A stretch of DNA of 64,000 nt, taken from CAVSRC01 sp963750065. Lineage in GTDB: Bacteria > Pseudomonadota > Alphaproteobacteria > Rhizobiales > Kaistiaceae. This document shows, piece by piece, positions 44,489-56,446 of this stretch. Location of the stretch: assembly GCA_963750065.1 (NCBI GenBank), contig CAVVPK010000034.1, positions 1 to 64,000 on the forward strand. The letters are read 5' to 3'. How positions within the stretch are numbered: the first letter of the stretch is position 1; each line of letters opens with the position of its first letter. The position numbers and the translations under genes were made by a program. The notes below the pieces were generated by a model. The model was not told the DNA's origin. It made no database searches and saw only the letters and a list, made by a program, of their open reading frames with translations.

Positions 44489-45535
44489 ATGCGCGCCGTC
44501 GCTTACCGCAATGCCCGTCCGATCACCGCCAACGATGCCCTGGTCGATATCGAGATCGAGCAGCCGACCCCCGGGCCGCACGATCTGCTGGTCAAGGTCG
44601 AAGCGGTCTCGGTCAATCCGGTCGATACCAAGGTCAGGCGCCGCAACGATCCCGGCGGCGAACCCAAGGTGCTCGGTTTCGACGCGGCCGGCACGGTGGC
44701 CGAGGTCGGTGGCAAGGTGTCGCTGTTCAAGCCGGGCGATCAGGTCTGGTATGCCGGCTCCATCGCGCGGCCGGGCACCAACTGCCAATTCCATGCGGTG
44801 GACGAGCGCATCGTCGGGCCGAAGCCGGCCAGCCTCGATTTCGCCGAGGCCGCGGCCCTGCCGCTGACGGCGCTTACCGCCTGGGAGCTGCTCTTCGACC
44901 GCATCGGGGTGAAGCCCGGACGGCATGACGATCACCGCTCGCTGCTCATCGTCGGCGGGGCGGGCGGCGTCGGCTCGATTGCCGTCCAGCTTGCCCGCGT
45001 GCTGACCGGCCTCACCGTCATCGCCACCGCGTCGCGGCCGGAGACGGTCGACTGGGTCAAGGCGCTCGGCGCCCACCATGTCGTCGACCACGCCAAGGCG
45101 CTGCAGCCGCAGCTGGCCGCGCTTGGCGTTCCGTCGGTCGATATCGTCACCGCCTTCGCCGGCACCAAAGCCCACGCATCGGCGATCGCCGATATCGTCG
45201 CGCCCGAGGGCCACATTGGCATGATCGAGGGCGATGGGCCGGCCGGCATGACGGCGGAGGACTTCGGCAAGCTGTTCTCGAAGGCCGCCGCGTTGCACTT
45301 CGAACTGATGTTCGTGCGCCCCCGCGGCGGCAGCACGATGATCCGCCAGCACGAGATCCTCCAGGAAGTTGCCGCTCTGGTGGACGACGGCAAGCTCAAG
45401 ACGACGATGACCAGAAGGCTCAAGCCGATCGGCGCGGCAATGCTGCGTGAAGCCCATGAAGCGGTCGAGAGCGGGCGCACCATCGGCAAGGTGGTGGTCG
45501 AAGGCTGGCCGGAAGGCCGCGTCGTGGGGCTCTAA
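44489..45535 (+). CDS. Zinc-type alcohol dehydrogenase / quinone reductase-like protein
   Basis: Medium-chain dehydrogenase/reductase of 348 residues in the ADH-family-1 subgroup that lacks the catalytic and structural zinc Cys sets. VEAVSVNPVDTKVRRRND, VLGFDAAGTVAEVG and LLIVGGAGGVGSIAVQLAR (NADPH fold) are characteristic. Predicted to reduce quinones or enones with NADPH. Convergent with the 107-residue hypothetical gene, overlapping by 4 bases. Confidence 0.9.
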   Translation: MRAVAYRNARPITANDALVDIEIEQPTPGPHDLLVKVEAVSVNPVDTKVRRRNDPGGEPKVLGFDAAGTVAEVGGKVSLFKPGDQVWYAGSIARPGTNCQFHAVDERIVGPKPASLDFAEAAALPLTALTAWELLFDRIGVKPGRHDDHRSLLIVGGAGGVGSIAVQLARVLTGLTVIATASRPETVDWVKALGAHHVVDHAKALQPQLAALGVPSVDIVTAFAGTKAHASAIADIVAPEGHIGMIEGDGPAGMTAEDFGKLFSKAAALHFELMFVRPRGGSTMIRQHEILQEVAALVDDGKLKTTMTRRLKPIGAAMLREAHEAVESGRTIGKVVVEGWPEGRVVGL

Positions 45536-45855
45536 TCTGGCGGCTTTTCCTGGCGCCGCTCCTCGGGCGGTGCCGCGTTGCCGCCCCGGCGGCGGTCATG
45601 CGGCAGCACGCGGTGAACCGAGAAAAGGCGGTCGAGGAAGCGCTCGTGACCGGCGAGCAGGGCCGATTGGCGGTTGGCGAAGAAGTCGATGATCATGCCC
45701 GACTTCATCAGGGCATAGGCGCCCTCGTGGTGTGTGAAATCGACCCTGAGGCGCGTGAACGCCTTGTGGTTGGCAGCGGTTTCCCGCGTGATCACCTCGA
45801 GCGATGGCTCGGGTCCGAGTTCCGTCACGGCGTCCACGCAGGTCGCCGTCCCCAC
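45532..45855 (-). CDS. Hypothetical protein, 107 residues
   Basis: Not recognised. The central part (AVTELGPEPSLEVITRETA, TRLRVDFTHHEGAYALMKSG, MIIDFFANRQSALLAGHERF) reads like a real folded protein, while the tail (HDRRRGGNAAPPEERRQEK) is low complexity. Start GTG 45855 with AAGGGA close upstream; GTG 45837 is an alternative. The end overlaps the dehydrogenase stop by 4 bases. Confidence 0.55.
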   Translation of the reverse strand: MGTATCVDAVTELGPEPSLEVITRETAANHKAFTRLRVDFTHHEGAYALMKSGMIIDFFANRQSALLAGHERFLDRLFSVHRVLPHDRRRGGNAAPPEERRQEKPPD

Positions 45856-45960
45856 CTGTCCCTTAGGCGGTATTCCTTGCGAATTCGCTTACGTGGGGTG
45901 CCGCTTTTCCCCGGAATCCGCCGATTTCTGGTTAACAGAGGGACAACCGCTCAGCGCGAC

Positions 45961-49655
<3,695 letters not shown>

Positions 49656-49793
49656 GCGGCCTGCCTCCTGTTCACCGCTGCCATGACTGGCATGGCCGCA
49701 CCATTTATCTCAAGGCCCATGCGCATCACTGCCCTAGGAATGCCGTGCTTCCGGCGATAGCATCGGGCGGATGACGTACCGGAGTAGCATGGC

Positions 49794-50420
49794 ATGCGTG
49801 GCATTCGGCCCCTCTTGGCCGCTTTTGTTCTGGTCCTTTCGGCGGGAGCGGCGTGGGCCGTCTGTCCCGGCCTGGACGTGCAGTTCGAGGATTCCTTCGA
49901 TCAGTTCAAGCCGAGCTGGGGCGATCCGTCGGCCGAGGTGAAGGTCGAAAACGGCAACATGATCCTCAGCCCCGCCTCGGGCACCTACGACTGGCGGGCC
50001 AATTCGGCCGGGCTCTACGACAATGTCGATATGTGCGTGACGGTGACCACACTGGCCGCGGTCACACCCATCGACGCCAAGGCCGGGCTGATGTTCTGGT
50101 ACGACGACGTCAACAATTTCTACGTCTTCGAGATCGCGCCCAACGGCCGCGCCTCGGTCTGGCGCCGCCAGCGCGGCAAGTGGCTGGCGCAGGTGAAGTG
50201 GGCCGATGCCGCGTCGGTCAACAAGGGCGATGGCGCCATCAACGAGCTGCGCGTGACCACGCTCGGCAGCGACGCGACCTTCTATGTCAACGGTACCGAG
50301 TTCAACAAGATCTCCGGTTCACCGCCCGACAAGGGCCAGGAGATCGGCCTGTTCGCCGCTTCGCCCGATCAGGGCCAGGCTTCGTTCGGCTTCGAGGGCC
50401 TGCGCGTCACCAAGCCGTGA
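49794..50420 (+). CDS. Secreted protein with lectin/glucanase-like (DUF1080-type) domain
   Basis: 208 residues with a signal peptide (LLAAFVLVLSAGAAWA) and a single jelly-roll-like domain: EDSFDQFKPSWGDPSAEVKV, AGLMFWYDDVNNFYVFEI, GRASVWRRQRGKWLAQVKW, GQEIGLFAASPDQGQASFGF. This arrangement matches domains that bind or cleave sugars (3-keto-disaccharide hydrolase-like), but no catalytic residue is evident. Monocistronic, followed by a palindromic repeat. Confidence 0.7.
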   Translation: MRGIRPLLAAFVLVLSAGAAWAVCPGLDVQFEDSFDQFKPSWGDPSAEVKVENGNMILSPASGTYDWRANSAGLYDNVDMCVTVTTLAAVTPIDAKAGLMFWYDDVNNFYVFEIAPNGRASVWRRQRGKWLAQVKWADAASVNKGDGAINELRVTTLGSDATFYVNGTEFNKISGSPPDKGQEIGLFAASPDQGQASFGFEGLRVTKP

Positions 50421-50439
50421 GGCTTCTCCGGAGCTTTCT

Positions 50440-50510
50440 CCAGCCTCCCCCGATCAGGTCGGGGGCCGGCTCTGAGGAGGCGGCGAAGCCGCCCCGAAGG
50501 ACGAGGCTGG
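50440..50510. repeat. 71-bp palindromic intergenic repeat
   Basis: CCAGCCTC (50440-50447) and GAGGCTGG (50503-50510) are outer arms, with an internal GGCGGC-GAA-GCCGCC hairpin near 50480-50494. Common rhizobial intergenic style. It lies 20 bp after a stop codon and may act as a transcript stabiliser. Confidence 0.65.
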
Positions 50511-50579
50511 CCCGCCCCTGTCGAGCGTAGGGTTCCCCCGTCTTGCGCCGTGCCCGTGATTGGGGGAGGCTTGCAGACC

Positions 50580-51287
50580 ATGACGATTTGGAACCGGATC
50601 AGTCAGGCGGCTCAGGGCGGCGGCGGTGCGTTCAGCGCGCTGTTTGGCTGGGCCGGCAGCCTGATTTCCGGCGATCCGGTGACGCGGCGCAAGGTCGCCT
50701 TCTCGGTGGCGCTCATCGCGCTCTCGGCCAAGATGGCCAAGGCCGACGGCATCGTTACCGCCGACGAGGTCGCCGCCTTCCGGCGCGGCTTTGCCGTGCC
50801 GCCGGGCGAGGAGCGCAATGTCGAGCGCCTGTTCGATCTCGCCCGCCAGGATGTCGCCGGCTTCGAGACCTATGCCCGGCGCGTCGCCGCGCTCTATGAC
50901 GACGACTGCTGTCCGCTGGAAGACGTGCTCGACGGCCTGTTCGTCATCGCCAAGGCCGACGGTGCCGTGCATGCGGCCGAGATGGCCTATCTGGAGCAGG
51001 TGGCGATGATCTTCGGCTTTTCCGAGGCCGACTTCGAACGGATCGCCGCCCGCCACGTCGTGCCGGAAGAGGGCGACCCCTACATCATCCTCGGTGCCGA
51101 GCGGAACTGGCCCTTCGACCGGATACGCCGTCACTATCGTAAGCTGGTGGTCGAGAACCATCCCGACAAGGTGATTGCGCGCGGCCTGCCGGAGGAGTTC
51201 GTCGCGGTGGCCACGAACCGCCTGGCGGCGATCAACCGCGCCTGGGAGCGCATCGAGATGGAGCACGGCCGCATGGCGCACGTCTAG
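50580..51287 (+). CDS. TerB/DnaJ (DjlA-like) protein
   Basis: 235 residues. A short hydrophobic stretch near residue 20 is followed by a TerB helical domain (VALIALSAKMAKADGIVTAD and VIAKADGAVHAAEMAYLEQV, both acidic metal-binding loops). A C-terminal J domain has the HPD motif in VENHPDKVIARG that stimulates DnaK. ATG 50580 follows GGGGGAGG. It starts the conserved run DjlA-amidase-rnpB that precedes the dcw cluster in rhizobia, as I recall it. Confidence 0.9.
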   Translation: MTIWNRISQAAQGGGGAFSALFGWAGSLISGDPVTRRKVAFSVALIALSAKMAKADGIVTADEVAAFRRGFAVPPGEERNVERLFDLARQDVAGFETYARRVAALYDDDCCPLEDVLDGLFVIAKADGAVHAAEMAYLEQVAMIFGFSEADFERIAARHVVPEEGDPYIILGAERNWPFDRIRRHYRKLVVENHPDKVIARGLPEEFVAVATNRLAAINRAWERIEMEHGRMAHV

Positions 51288-51308
51288 GCGGTGGTGAACG
51301 GGGCGGCC

Positions 51309-52058
51309 ATGAAAGAACAGCCGACCTACGAGCAGCGTCCCTCGCCCAATCACGGCCAGCGTGTGGGGGCGAAGCCGGTCGACATCCTGCTCCTGCACTA
51401 TACCGGCATGGAATCGGAGGAGGCGGCGCTGGCCTGGCTCACCAGCCGTGAGTCGCAGGTCTCCGCCCACTATCTGGTTGGCGAGGACGGCCGCGTCGTT
51501 CAGATGGTCGACGAAGCGAACCGGGCCTGGCATGCCGGAGCGGCGTTCTGGGCCGGCGAGAGCGACATCAACTCGCGCTCGATCGGCGTCGAGATCGCCA
51601 ATCCCGGCCACGAATTCGGCTATCGCAGCTTCCCGCATGTCCAGATCGTGGCGGTGATCGCGCTCTGCCGCGACATCCTCAGCCGCCATCCGATCCCGCC
51701 CCGCCGCGTGCTCGCCCATTCGGACGTGGCGCCCTTGCGCAAGGAAGATCCCGGCGAGCTGTTTCCGTGGGGCGAGCTCCATGCGGCCGGCATCGGCCAC
51801 TGGATCATGCCGGACCTGATCGTTGCCGGTCCGCTGCTTGAGTTCGGCGACAGCGGTCCGGAAGTCGCCAGCTTCAAGCAGCGCTTGCGCGACTACGGCT
51901 ACGGCCTTGGCGCAGAATCCGATTTCGACGATGAGACCGCCGCGGTGGTGCGCGCCTTCCAGCGCCATTTCCGCCCGGCGCTGATCGATGGAATCGCCGA
52001 CGCCTCGACCATCGCCACCCTCGACAAGCTCTCCGCCGGCCTGCCGCCCGGCTCTTGA
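51309..52058 (+). CDS. N-acetylmuramoyl-L-alanine amidase, AmpD type with peptidoglycan-binding domain
   Basis: Zinc amidase that cuts the bond between muramic acid and the stem peptide, 249 residues. The Amidase_2 domain has LLLHYTGMESEEAAL (Zn His), VSAHYLVGEDG, NRAWHAGAAFW and VLAHSDVAPLRKEDPG (Zn His and catalytic acid). A C-terminal peptidoglycan-binding domain follows (FGDSGPEVASFKQRLRDYGY). ATG 51309 preferred; GTG 51291 would add six residues. No signal peptide, so cytosolic muropeptide recycling or atypical export. Confidence 0.9.
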   Translation: MKEQPTYEQRPSPNHGQRVGAKPVDILLLHYTGMESEEAALAWLTSRESQVSAHYLVGEDGRVVQMVDEANRAWHAGAAFWAGESDINSRSIGVEIANPGHEFGYRSFPHVQIVAVIALCRDILSRHPIPPRRVLAHSDVAPLRKEDPGELFPWGELHAAGIGHWIMPDLIVAGPLLEFGDSGPEVASFKQRLRDYGYGLGAESDFDDETAAVVRAFQRHFRPALIDGIADASTIATLDKLSAGLPPGS

Positions 52059-52089
52059 CCTCAGGCGGCGGCAATGCCATCTCCGGCCC

Positions 52090-52490
52090 GTCAGTCGGCC
52101 GGACGGCCGCTCCGGCAAGGGTCGAAAGGCCGCCGGGGAGGAAAGTCCGGGCTCCACGGAAACACGGTGCCGGCTAACGGCCGGCGGGGGCGACCCCAGG
52201 GAAAGTGCCACAGAAAGTAAACCGCCCGGCAAAGCGTTCGCGCTGCGTCGGGTAAGGGTGAAAGGGTGGGGTAAGAGCCCACCGCGGGACCGGCAACGGG
52301 ACCGGCACGGTAAACCCCACCGGGAGCAAAACCGAATAGGGACGGCGTGGGGTGATGAGCCCCGGCAGGTTTCCAGGCCAGCCGTCCGGGTAGGTTGCAC
52401 GAGGCGTCCGGCAACGGGCGCCCTTCAGAGGAATGGCCGTCACGCGGGTGAGAGCCCGCCATACAGAACCCGGCTTACAGGCCAACTGAC
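52090..52490 (+). ncRNA. rnpB: RNase P RNA (class A)
   Basis: Catalytic RNA of RNase P, which removes tRNA 5' leaders. Conserved boxes: GAGGAAAGTCCGGGCTCC at about 52137, the ACAGAAAGTAAACCGCC loop near 52210, the AGAGGAATGGCCGTCAC region near 52427 and ACAGAACCCGGCTTAC at about 52463. The ends are set by the P1 helix: GTCAGTCGGCC at 52090-52100 pairs with GGCCAACTGAC at 52480-52490. The inverted repeat after it (52497-52530) lacks a U-run. Confidence 0.95.
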
Positions 52491-52535
52491 ATGCTTGAGG
52501 CGCCGCCGTCCCACAAGGTCGGCGGCGCCGCCATG

Positions 52536-53861
52536 TCAGCCGTGCGGCTGATAGCCGTCGGTCAGCGTCTTGAGGAACGCCACCAGATCGTCAACCTCGG
52601 CGTCGTCGAGCGCCGGCTTGTCGCCGAGCTTGCGGTCGAACGGCGCGTCGATCTTGTCGATGTTCTTGCGGTACTGCGGTGGCAGGTCGTCGTATTTTTC
52701 GACCGTCCCGTCGGCATCCTTCGGATAGATCTTCCCAGGCTCGGTCTCGCGCAGCACGTAGAAGCGCACAACATCGCGCAGATTCGTATAGACGCCGTTG
52801 TGGAAGAAGACGTGCCGGGTCGCGACGTTCCTGAGAGTCGGCGTCTTGAACAGGCCGCAATTCGCCGGCTGCTTGGCATAGGCGTCGTCGCGCAGCGGTC
52901 CGCAGACGCCGAGATCGAAATGGTGCGGGTCGGCGTTGGCCGGGATCGCCGGATTGCGCGGCACGCCCAGCGCCTCGTACTCGTAATCGGTGAAAACCGG
53001 TGGCGTGCCGTCGGCGGCCGGCCGGTCGAGATGGCAGGCGGCGCAATTACCCTTCTTCGGATCGTCGAAGAGCTTCAGCCCGCGCGCCTCGGCCGGCGTC
53101 AGCGTGGCCTTGCCAGCGAGATAGGCGTCGTACTTGCTGGAGAAGGCGTGGAAGCGCGGCTCCTCTACCTGGTAGCGCGCCAGCGCGAACTCGGCCTCGG
53201 CCAGCGTCAGGGTGTGGTCGCCGGGAACGGTGGCGCCGAAGAGCTTCGGCATCGCATCGGCATAGGCCGCATGGATGAGCTTCTGGTACACGGCCTCGGC
53301 GTCGGGATTGTCCATCTCGAAAGGCGAGAGCAGGGGGCCCAGCGTCTGCTCCTCCAGCGTGTCGGCGCGCCCGTCCCAGAAGAAGCCGCCTTGCGGCACC
53401 ACGTTGGCCACATTGCCGGAGGCCTTGGCGACCGGCGTTCCGGCGAGCGCACCGGTGGGCGGCGTGGTCGCCGCGCCGGGCTCTGCCGACGCCGGCTCGG
53501 CCTCCAGATCGACCGGCGGCCCCACCGAGAAAACCGGGGTCAGGAATTTGTAGGCGAGCGAGGGCACGGTGCGGATGCCCGGCCGGTCGAGATCGGGCCC
53601 GCCGAGCTGCACCGCGCGATCGTTCGCCGGCGCATAGGCGTGTGCCGGGTCGTGGCAGGTGGCGCAGGCCATCTTGCCTGAACTCGACAGCGAGGGATCG
53701 AAGAAGATCTTCGCGCCGAGCTCAGCCACCGCACTCAGCTTGCTCACATCCTCGCCGCCATAGTCCGCACCGGCCGCGTCGCCGGCTTGGGACCGGGCGG
53801 CGCCGGCGAGCGCAAGGCCCGCCAGCGCCAGACTTGCGAGGATGACGCTGGATCGCGTCAT
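52536..53861 (-). CDS. Diheme cytochrome c peroxidase/MauG-like protein
   Basis: Periplasmic diheme protein of 441 residues. Signal peptide (LASLALAGLALAGAA), then two CxxCH heme sites: CATCH near residue 66 and CAACH near residue 273. GGFFWDGRADTLEEQTLGPL and TPTLRNVATRHVFFHNGVYT are conserved CCP features. Longer than classical CCP because of a Pro/Ala-rich insert around residues 120-150. It starts 14 bp after the phosphoesterase stop, so the pair is one transcript. Confidence 0.9.
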   Translation of the reverse strand: MTRSSVILASLALAGLALAGAARSQAGDAAGADYGGEDVSKLSAVAELGAKIFFDPSLSSSGKMACATCHDPAHAYAPANDRAVQLGGPDLDRPGIRTVPSLAYKFLTPVFSVGPPVDLEAEPASAEPGAATTPPTGALAGTPVAKASGNVANVVPQGGFFWDGRADTLEEQTLGPLLSPFEMDNPDAEAVYQKLIHAAYADAMPKLFGATVPGDHTLTLAEAEFALARYQVEEPRFHAFSSKYDAYLAGKATLTPAEARGLKLFDDPKKGNCAACHLDRPAADGTPPVFTDYEYEALGVPRNPAIPANADPHHFDLGVCGPLRDDAYAKQPANCGLFKTPTLRNVATRHVFFHNGVYTNLRDVVRFYVLRETEPGKIYPKDADGTVEKYDDLPPQYRKNIDKIDAPFDRKLGDKPALDDAEVDDLVAFLKTLTDGYQPHG

Positions 53862-53875
53862 CGCTCCTGCCCTTG

Positions 53876-55504
53876 TTAGCCGGCGACCTTGCCGGTCTTG
53901 GGATCGAGCATGAGCGCGGGGGTGTTGCCCTTGCTCCAGTCGAACATGGGGTTGAGCATGCCGGCGATGGCGTCGAACGAGCCCTGGCCGATGCGCTCGC
54001 CGCCCAGCCAGTTGTCCTCGATGAACTTGGTCACCGAGCTCTGGTCGGTCAGCGTGTGGTCGACATAGTTCGTCTTGGCATAGGGCGACACGATCAGCAG
54101 CGGCTGGCGGGTGCCGTAGCCGCAGCGGCCCTGGGCCGGCTTGCCATCGAGGCCGGCAAGCGGAGTGCCGTTGGAGCAGGCGTCACCGTTGAGCACGTCG
54201 TAGCCCTTCACCGGAATCGCCGACGGGTTCACCACCGCATGGGCGTGGTCGTACCAGCCGTCCGAGTCGTCGTAGAGGATGACGATGGCGGTCGATTTCC
54301 AGTCCGGGCTCTGCTCGAGCTTGTTGACGGTATCGGCGAGGAACTCCTGCTCGTCGAGCGGGTCCGAGTAACCGGCATGGCCGTCCTGGTAGGCAGGTGC
54401 CTTGAGGAAGCTCACCGCCGGGAAGTTGCCGACCTTGAGGGCCGCCCAGAAGTCGGTCATGTCGTACTGGTGGTTGGCGCCGCCGTCGTTGCTGGTGCCG
54501 ATGACGTCGGGCGAGCTCGGACGCACGTGCTTCAGGTTGGCCGTCGAGGCATAGTACTGGAACGGCTGGTGGTGCGGGATGTAGTCGGCGCTCTTGACGT
54601 TGATGAGCGACGAAGTGGTCGTGCGGCCGCAGCCGGTCGAGCCGTCGGCATTCTTTGCGGTCAGGTCGAAGCCGCCCTCGAACCAGCCCCAGGTGATGTT
54701 CTTGGCGTTGAGCAGATCGCCGATGTTCTTGCCGGCCATCAACGCCGTCGGGTATTTCGGGTTCGAGCAGACGTCGCCGGTCGGATCGAGATCGCTGATC
54801 ATTGTCCAGTTGCCGTTGCCGTCGGGCACGACGCGGCCCTTGTCGTAGGTGCCGTCGGCTTCGAGCTTGTAGCCGTCCGGCAGGATCATGCCGTTGGTCT
54901 GGCCCGAGACGAGGTTGATGGCGCCGGGCGTCGAGGGACCGAAGGTGGTCGAATAGGAATTGTCGCTCATGGCGAAGTGCTGGGCGTAGTTCCACAGCGC
55001 GGTGACGGTGTTGCCGTCGTAGTACCCCATCACCAGACCCTTGCTTCCGAAGGCGCCGGCGCCGCCCTTGGTGCCGCGGCCAGTATTTGCCGGGAAAAGG
55101 TCCATGGCGAAGTTGTCATAGGCCGCCTGTTCGGCCGTGTAGCCGTGGTCCTGGTCGGCGGTGCCGGCCTGGGTGATGTCGAGGCGGAAGGGCTCGGCCG
55201 CGTCGGCGCCGTTGGCGGCGTTGGTCTTGTTGGGGTTGCCGGTCAAGAGGTTGGCGTGGGCGAGCGTATCGATGTCGGTGGGCGTGTTCGCGGCTGCCGT
55301 GAATGCCGGCTCGCCGGCCGGATTGGTGGCCTTCGGATAGGTCGCGAAGTAGTGATCGAAGGAGACGTTCTCCTGGAAGATCACGACCAGGTGCTTGATC
55401 GGCGTTGTGGTCGATCCGTTGGCGGCGCTGGCGGCCTGGGCAGCGAAAGCAAGTGCGATCGCGCTGACGCCGGTCAGCGCGGCATGTCGGAAATGTCGAA
55501 TCAT
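53876..55504 (-). CDS. Phosphoesterase family protein (phospholipase C / acid phosphatase AcpA type)
   Basis: Secreted metal-dependent phosphoesterase of 542 residues with a signal peptide (ALTGVSAIALAFAAQAASA). Motifs: HLVVIFQENVSFDHYFATYP (metal-binding Glu/Asn near residue 45), GYYDGNTVTALWNYAQHFAM, TFGPSTPGAINLVSG, IVILYDDSDGWYDHAHAV (metal Asp/His near residue 410). The last two define the phospholipase C/AcpA superfamily. ATG 55504 follows GGGGAA. Likely releases phosphate from phospholipids or esters. Paired downstream with a diheme peroxidase, an association I recall from Burkholderia acpA loci. Confidence 0.88.
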   Translation of the reverse strand: MIRHFRHAALTGVSAIALAFAAQAASAANGSTTTPIKHLVVIFQENVSFDHYFATYPKATNPAGEPAFTAAANTPTDIDTLAHANLLTGNPNKTNAANGADAAEPFRLDITQAGTADQDHGYTAEQAAYDNFAMDLFPANTGRGTKGGAGAFGSKGLVMGYYDGNTVTALWNYAQHFAMSDNSYSTTFGPSTPGAINLVSGQTNGMILPDGYKLEADGTYDKGRVVPDGNGNWTMISDLDPTGDVCSNPKYPTALMAGKNIGDLLNAKNITWGWFEGGFDLTAKNADGSTGCGRTTTSSLINVKSADYIPHHQPFQYYASTANLKHVRPSSPDVIGTSNDGGANHQYDMTDFWAALKVGNFPAVSFLKAPAYQDGHAGYSDPLDEQEFLADTVNKLEQSPDWKSTAIVILYDDSDGWYDHAHAVVNPSAIPVKGYDVLNGDACSNGTPLAGLDGKPAQGRCGYGTRQPLLIVSPYAKTNYVDHTLTDQSSVTKFIEDNWLGGERIGQGSFDAIAGMLNPMFDWSKGNTPALMLDPKTGKVAG

Positions 55505-55963
55505 CGGTAAATTCCCCAATTATTGCGAGCGTTCTCCGCACCGTCTGCGAGCATCGACGGAGAACATGGCTGTTGGTAGCGGCTCCGCATGTCACTTCGT
55601 TGAAGTCCTGATGACACGACGTTGTCTTTGATGGCCGTTGGGCGTGCGGTTCGCCGTCGACGCGGCGATCTGCGGCCGCGAACGCAGTCTGAACCGTTTC
55701 TTAAGCCTAACCGTTGCTGAATGGCGGATGCGCCGAAGTCGCCCGGCGCGTCCCGAAACCCAGCGCTTTCCTTGACGGCCCGCAAAATCCCATGGTATCC
55801 CATGAAATCCCGGAAGCAGGCCGGCTTGTCGCCGGTTTCCCGGCCGACAGCGCGGGGGTCTTCATGAAACGCGCCAGGGCCGTCCGGCCGGCTCACGGCC
55901 GGTTCTCCCGGGATGACGCGACCGGCAGGTGCCTCAGCCTGCCGGCTGATACGGGCGAGGGCG
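55505..55963. other. Divergent intergenic region before mraZ, 459 bp
   Basis: Holds the promoters of the phosphoesterase (minus) and of mraZ (plus). A TGTCA/TGACA inverted repeat lies at about 55590-55615, possibly upstream control of the phosphoesterase but not a convincing Pho box. The MraZ box is at 55787-55812. No gene seen. Confidence 0.5.
55772..55812 (+). promoter_or_regulatory. mraZ promoter with three-repeat MraZ box
   Basis: ATCCCA (55787-55792), ATCCCA (55797-55802) and ATCCCG (55807-55812) recur at exactly 10-bp spacing, read as TGGGAT on the other strand. MraZ is known to bind tandem TGGGN repeats spaced this way. A TTGACG at 55772-55777 and TATCCC at 55796-55801 could form the promoter, overlapping the repeats, as expected for autorepression. 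Confidence 0.75.
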
Positions 55964-56446
55964 ATGGACGAGTTCGTATCCACCTTTACCAACCGGCTGG
56001 ACGCCAAAGGTCGCGTGTCGATTCCGGCGCCATTCCGTGCCGTGCTGGCGGTGGATGGGTTCGACGGCCTCTATTGCTGTCCGACGCTGGACCAGCAGGC
56101 AATCGATGCCGGCGGCAACCGCCTGCGTCAGGTGATCGGCGCCAGCATCGCCAATTTCGAGCCTTTCTCGGAGGATCACGAGCTTCTGTCTACGACGCTG
56201 ATCGGCGACAGCGAGATCCTCAAGATCGATCGCGACGGTCGCGTCGTGCTCACCGACACGATCAAGGCCCATGCCGGCATCGGCGACCGGGTGACCTTCG
56301 TCGGCCAGGGCTACAAGTTCCAGATCTGGGAGCCGGAGCGTTTCGCAGCATACCGGGAAGAGGCCAAAAACCGGTTGCGCGACCTGCGAAAACGCTTGGC
56401 TCCAGACCACCGCGCGACGGGCGCGCATCAGAGGGCTGGAGAATGA
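55964..56446 (+). CDS. mraZ: Transcriptional regulator MraZ
   Basis: AbrB-fold repressor of the dcw cluster, 160 residues with two SpoVT-like domains: TFTNRLDAKGRVSIPAPFRA near residue 8 and LKIDRDGRVVLTDTIKAHAG near residue 85. ATG 55964 follows GGGCGAGGG. First gene of the cluster; the stop overlaps rsmH as ATGA. Autoregulation through the upstream repeats is expected. Confidence 0.93.
   Translation: MDEFVSTFTNRLDAKGRVSIPAPFRAVLAVDGFDGLYCCPTLDQQAIDAGGNRLRQVIGASIANFEPFSEDHELLSTTLIGDSEILKIDRDGRVVLTDTIKAHAGIGDRVTFVGQGYKFQIWEPERFAAYREEAKNRLRDLRKRLAPDHRATGAHQRAGE

Noticed and set aside
50454..52400. Minus-strand open frame of 648 codons
   Set aside because: Runs antisense to djlA, the amidase and through rnpB; no domain recognisable.
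52497..52530. Inverted repeat after rnpB as a terminator
   Set aside because: Strong stem but no U-run; could still stabilise the precursor, so not called.
53873..55510. Plus-strand open frame of 545 codons
   Set aside because: Antisense of the phosphoesterase, which has a signal peptide and catalytic motifs; the plus frame is Val/Gly/Arg low complexity.
55590..55615. Pho box upstream of the phosphoesterase
   Set aside because: Only a TGTCA/TGACA pair; the 7-4-7 direct-repeat structure of a Pho box is not present.
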